Source: Effrenium voratum (lineage: Eukaryota; Sar; Dinophyceae; Suessiales; Symbiodiniaceae). Taken from it: DNA of 64,000 bases. How positions within the stretch are numbered: position 1 is the first letter of the stretch; each line of letters starts with the position of its first letter. The stretch is taken from assembly GCA_963377175.1 (NCBI GenBank), contig CAUJNA010002890.1, positions 1,620,010-1,684,009 on the forward strand, given 5' to 3'. The notes under the pieces are model-generated. The model was not told the origin of the DNA, made no database searches, and was given only the letters and a program-made list of their open reading frames with translations. This document shows, piece by piece, positions 63,651-64,000 of the stretch. The translations under genes and the position numbers were made by a program.

Positions 63651-63775
63651 CTCGATCACCGAGGACTGCCAAGATGTGCAGAGTCCCTGTACGTCACGTG
63701 CAGGAGGTGGGCCTTGGGCATCAAAGTCCAGTTTGAAGGAGGAATGGGGAGGGATGGCGTCAAGCAAATTTCAGG
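63651..63775 (+). CDS. candidate exon near the right edge, frame uncertain
   Basis: A repeat-free island after tgtatcccag is open in three frames. One reads LDHRGLPRCAESLYVTCRRW then ALGIKVQFEGGMGRDG. It may be the next C-terminal channel exon. Confidence 0.35.
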
Positions 63776-63835
63776 CCGTGTCCTTTTTCCTTTTTGGAGG
63801 CGCCGTCTGCCGGCTTGCAAGGGGATACCAAAAAC

Positions 63836-63931
63836 TCACTTCCTGAGGTGGACCTCATACCTTGTGGAGAACCATTTTAGTGGTCAACAACAAGCTTAGT
63901 TGCTTTTTGCCAATCCACTCAGGAAATGAGT
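63836..63931. mobile_element. family E TIR element
   Basis: ctcacttcctgaggtgga and ccactcaggaaatgag ends; gagaaccattttagtggtca inside. Confidence 0.8.
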
Positions 63932-64000
63932 TACAGGGAGATGCCACAAAAGAATTCCACAAATGCGACAAATCTCCATGCGGGGGGTCGAGTTGGGATT

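Overview
The window reads as nuclear DNA of a dinoflagellate, probably of the Suessiales/Symbiodiniaceae type. This is inferred from its style: very short exons lost in kilobase introns, GT/GC/GA donors, G-rich low-complexity tracts, and dense short terminal-inverted-repeat (TIR) elements lying at exon edges like the introners known from this group. No bacterial-style gene, rRNA, CRISPR array or prophage is visible. Almost every long open frame is repeat translation or chance.

The only gene I can recognise is a split voltage-gated cation-channel gene on the + strand, from about 24.1 kb to beyond 62.5 kb. Its exons are assigned from transmembrane motifs and, at several junctions, matching reading phase. 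A first voltage-sensor domain (VSD) has S1 at 24.33, S2 at 28.02, S3 at 29.09 and S4 at 35.64 kb. A second has S1 and the start of S2 at 37.27, the end of S2 at 40.73, S3 at 41.10 and S4 at 48.58 kb. One pore module follows: S4-S5 at 51.86, S5 at 52.27, pore helix at 55.04, S6 at 57.75 and post-S6 at 59.41 kb. A C-terminal EF-hand is split between 61.37-61.42 and 62.44-62.54 kb. I found no pore module between the two VSDs.

0-24 kb holds scattered exon-like islands on the + strand. The best are at 1.72, 5.70, 8.98, 10.19, 11.14 (a canonical EF-hand loop), 12.75, 13.17, 20.86, 21.29 and 23.78 kb. They may be the upstream part of the channel gene or one or more separate genes; I cannot name the products. 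A compound satellite (6.8-8.4 kb) combines a 13-bp array in inverted halves, a 73-bp array, a tRNA-like sequence and a 14-bp array. A 3.5-kb block (29.46-32.95 kb) without the local element families looks like an insertion.

The intronic space is filled by at least ten TIR families, called here A (CTTCCATTTGCTTAAG), B (GGGGCGATCGGGTACTTAGTAA), C (ACCTGGAGTCTCC), E (CTCACTTCCTGAG), F (AGGTCCCCCAGTAG), G (ACTAATGGGTTTTCC), H (CTTGGATGTTCAACCAA), I (TATGGGTGTGGCTCAAAA), L (ATACTGTGCATGGACGAAAT) and M (TAATGTTGACCC). Stretches between listed features are intronic or intergenic sequence in which I see only fragments of these families. All element and exon limits are by eye.
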